Shown: one piece after another, positions 5,302 to 6,740 of the stretch
Layout: every line of letters begins with the position of its first letter
How positions within the stretch are numbered: position 1 is the first letter of the stretch
Assembly (NCBI GenBank): GCA_043727235.1
Contig: JAYSYX010000410.1
Coordinates: 1-6,740 of the forward strand
Reading direction: 5' to 3'
Length of the DNA: 6,740 nucleotides
Source: UBA7236 sp043727235
GTDB lineage: Bacteria > Bacteroidota > Bacteroidia > Chitinophagales > BACL12
Position numbers and translations under genes: made by a program
The notes under the pieces: model-generated
The model's input: only the letters and a program-made list of their open reading frames with translations
Databases searched by the model: none
What the model was told of the DNA's origin: nothing

Positions 5302-6603
5302 ATGGCAGGGCAAAAAATTACAATTCAGAATGGAAAATTAACAGTACCCGATAATCCGATCATTCCTTTTATAGAAGGTGATGGAACCGGACCAGATATC
5401 TGGAAGGCATCGGTAAAGGTATTTGATGCCGCAATTGAGAAAGCTTATGGCGGAAAACGCAAGATAGAATGGATGGAAGTTCTCGCAGGAGAAAAGGCCT
5501 TTAATCAAACTCAAAATTGGCTTCCCGATGCAACACTGGATGCATTCAGAGAATATTTGGTCGGAATTAAAGGACCGCTTACAACTCCGGTAGGTGGAGG
5601 AATGCGTTCATTAAACGTTGCACTTCGCCAGATCCTTGATCTGTATGTTTGTTTGCGACCTGTGCGATATTTTACGGGAGTTCCTTCGCCGGTAAAACAT
5701 CCTGAACTTGTGAGCATGGTAATTTTCAGAGAAAATACGGAAGATATTTATACAGGTATCGACTGGCAGGCGAATGGAGATCTTGCATCTAAATTTTTAA
5801 TTTGGTTAGAAGAAAATGCACCAAAAGAGTATGAAAAAATACGTTTTGGAGATAAGAGTAAATCTATGGATTGGCAAAAACAGTTAGAAAGTGTTGGAGC
5901 CCCTCAAAGAGATGTTGATACCATGGTTGGTATCGGAATTAAACCGGTAAGTTTTTTAGGCAGTGAACGTTTGATCTACTCTGCAATTGATTATGCAATA
6001 AAATTCAAACAGAAAACAGTTACTATAGTACATAAGGGCAACATCATGAAATATACCGAAGGTGCATTTCGCGATTGGGGTTATCAGGTGGCAAGAGAAA
6101 TGTTTGGCGCAGTGGCATTGGATGGCGGACCATGGCATGTTATACCGGAAGGAAAACCGGGCGCAGGAATTATTATTAAAGATGCAATTGCCGATATTAC
6201 TTTACAACAAGTGCTTACAAGACCGGAAGATTTTGATGTAATTGCAACATTAAATTTAAATGGCGATTATTTAAGTGATGCTCTCGCTGCTCAGGTAGGA
6301 GGAATTGGAATTGCTCCCGGTGCAAATATTAATTATATTACCGGACACGCAATTTTTGAAGCAACACATGGAACCGCTCCTAAATATGCCGATCAGGATA
6401 AAGTAAATCCGGGTTCTGTTATTTTGAGTGGATGTATGATGTTAGAATATATGGGTTGGCAGGAAGCTAATGATCTCATATTAAAAGGTATGGAACAGGC
6501 TATTGCAAATAAACGTGTTACCTATGATTTTCATCGTTTGATGGATGGTGCTACGCTGTTGAAATGCAGTGAGTTTGGCGAGGAGATAATTAAGAATATG
6601 TAG
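5302..6603 (+). CDS. icd: NADP-dependent isocitrate dehydrogenase
   Basis: Icd oxidatively decarboxylates isocitrate to 2-oxoglutarate in the TCA cycle, reducing NADP+ (EC 1.1.1.42). The 433-residue protein follows E. coli Icd closely over its whole length. Isocitrate-binding residues by analogy are Ser103, Asn105 and Arg109 (RSLNVALR), Arg119, Arg143 and Tyr150 (FRENTEDIY), and Lys245 (HKGNIMK); Asp294 and Asp298 are the metal ligands. NADP determinants matching E. coli Lys344, Tyr345, Val351, Tyr391 and Arg395 are all kept (Lys361, Tyr362, Val368, Tyr408, Arg412), so NADP use is well supported. The ATG at 5302 begins MAGQKITIQNGK, aligning with the E. coli N-terminus. The reading frame is open back to 5173, but that extension overlaps the permease gene by 18 bp, has no homology I recognise and includes the predicted promoter. 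Residues 172-209 are about 26 longer than in E. coli. Ser103 matches the E. coli regulatory phosphorylation site, though no kinase gene is present here. Confidence 0.97.
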   Translation: MAGQKITIQNGKLTVPDNPIIPFIEGDGTGPDIWKASVKVFDAAIEKAYGGKRKIEWMEVLAGEKAFNQTQNWLPDATLDAFREYLVGIKGPLTTPVGGGMRSLNVALRQILDLYVCLRPVRYFTGVPSPVKHPELVSMVIFRENTEDIYTGIDWQANGDLASKFLIWLEENAPKEYEKIRFGDKSKSMDWQKQLESVGAPQRDVDTMVGIGIKPVSFLGSERLIYSAIDYAIKFKQKTVTIVHKGNIMKYTEGAFRDWGYQVAREMFGAVALDGGPWHVIPEGKPGAGIIIKDAIADITLQQVLTRPEDFDVIATLNLNGDYLSDALAAQVGGIGIAPGANINYITGHAIFEATHGTAPKYADQDKVNPGSVILSGCMMLEYMGWQEANDLILKGMEQAIANKRVTYDFHRLMDGATLLKCSEFGEEIIKNM

Positions 6604-6637
6604 GGAATTGAGAATGGAGAATGGAGAATGGAGAATT
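6603..6637 (+). repeat. Heptamer tandem repeat, consensus GAGAATG
   Basis: Three perfect GAGAATG units (6610-6630) are followed by a fourth ending in T (6631-6637) and preceded by a degenerate unit GGGAATT (6603-6609) that shares the last base of the icd stop codon. The array is untranslated in the icd frame. Such short heptamer arrays can vary in copy number by slippage. It sits between the stop codon and the icd terminator. Confidence 0.85.
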
Positions 6638-6643
6638 TCAACA

Positions 6644-6656
6644 GCCGGCCTTCGGC
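6644..6656. repeat. Small GC-rich hairpin in the icd 3' region
   Basis: GCCG (6644-6647) and CGGC (6653-6656) form a 4-bp stem around GCCTT. It is a local GC island in AT-rich DNA, directly after the heptamer array and before the terminator. It lacks a T tract, so it is not a terminator itself. It may belong with the array to a dispersed intergenic element. Confidence 0.45.
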
Positions 6657-6678
6657 GATAATAAATAATTCAAAATTT

Positions 6679-6711
6679 AAAATGGGATCTGAAAACAGAT
6701 TCCATTTTTTT
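6679..6711 (+). terminator. Rho-independent terminator of icd
   Basis: Arms 6679-6691 and 6696-6708 pair over 13 bp (AAAATGGGATCTG with CAGATTCCATTTT, one G-T wobble) around an AAAA tetraloop, and the T run continues to 6711. It lies 75 bp past the icd stop, with the repeat array in between. The A run at its start gives a weaker potential for terminating transcripts from the other side. Confidence 0.9.
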
Positions 6712-6740
6712 ATCAACCAAAATTAAATTTTAACTTCAGA

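Noticed and set aside
5511..6138. Minus-strand open frames inside icd (5511-5717 and 5956-6138)
   Set aside because: Both lie antisense to conserved catalytic segments of icd and show no domain.
6531..6716. Minus-strand open frame of 61 codons across the icd 3' end
   Set aside because: It runs through the terminator, the heptamer repeat and the antisense of icd; its repetitive product is the translated repeat.

Overview
The window reads as ordinary chromosomal DNA of an AT-rich member of the Bacteroidota. Four signs support this. One protein ends in a type IX secretion (T9SS) sorting domain, a hallmark of that phylum. Start codons are preceded by A/T-rich stretches rather than Shine-Dalgarno motifs. 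Upstream regions hold octamers matching the Bacteroidota sigma-ABfrA -7 element (TAnnTTTG). The lipoprotein resembles a coiled-coil family that I recall from Bacteroidota genomes. Genus or family cannot be fixed from this sequence.

Layout from left to right: a minus-strand terminator (1-32); a minus-strand gene for a secreted SGNH-hydrolase-like protein with a T9SS C-terminal domain (54-1391); a minus-strand ruvB with a GTG start (1515-2543); a divergent intergenic region of 190 bp; a plus-strand coiled-coil lipoprotein gene (2734-3630); a convergent intergenic region holding two hairpin terminators; a minus-strand APC-superfamily amino acid permease (3790-5190); a 111-bp divergent region with a plausible -7 promoter; a plus-strand NADP-dependent isocitrate dehydrogenase, icd (5302-6603); and a 3' region with a heptamer tandem repeat, a small GC-rich hairpin and a strong terminator.

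The five genes look like independent transcription units, or at most one loose pair (ruvB followed by the secreted protein, 123 bp apart). They cover unrelated jobs: recombination repair, cell-surface lipoprotein, amino acid transport, the TCA cycle and protein secretion. I see no phage, transposon, CRISPR, toxin-antitoxin or defence system, and no tRNA or rRNA. No stretch over 300 bp lacks a gene.

The most interesting points are a probable leaderless GTG-initiated ruvB transcript with a palindrome and DnaA-box-like repeats just upstream, a secreted SGNH-like protein whose usual nucleophile position seems to hold glycine, a 26-residue insertion in isocitrate dehydrogenase, and a heptamer repeat that begins at the icd stop codon. 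None of these amounts to a clearly new biological system.
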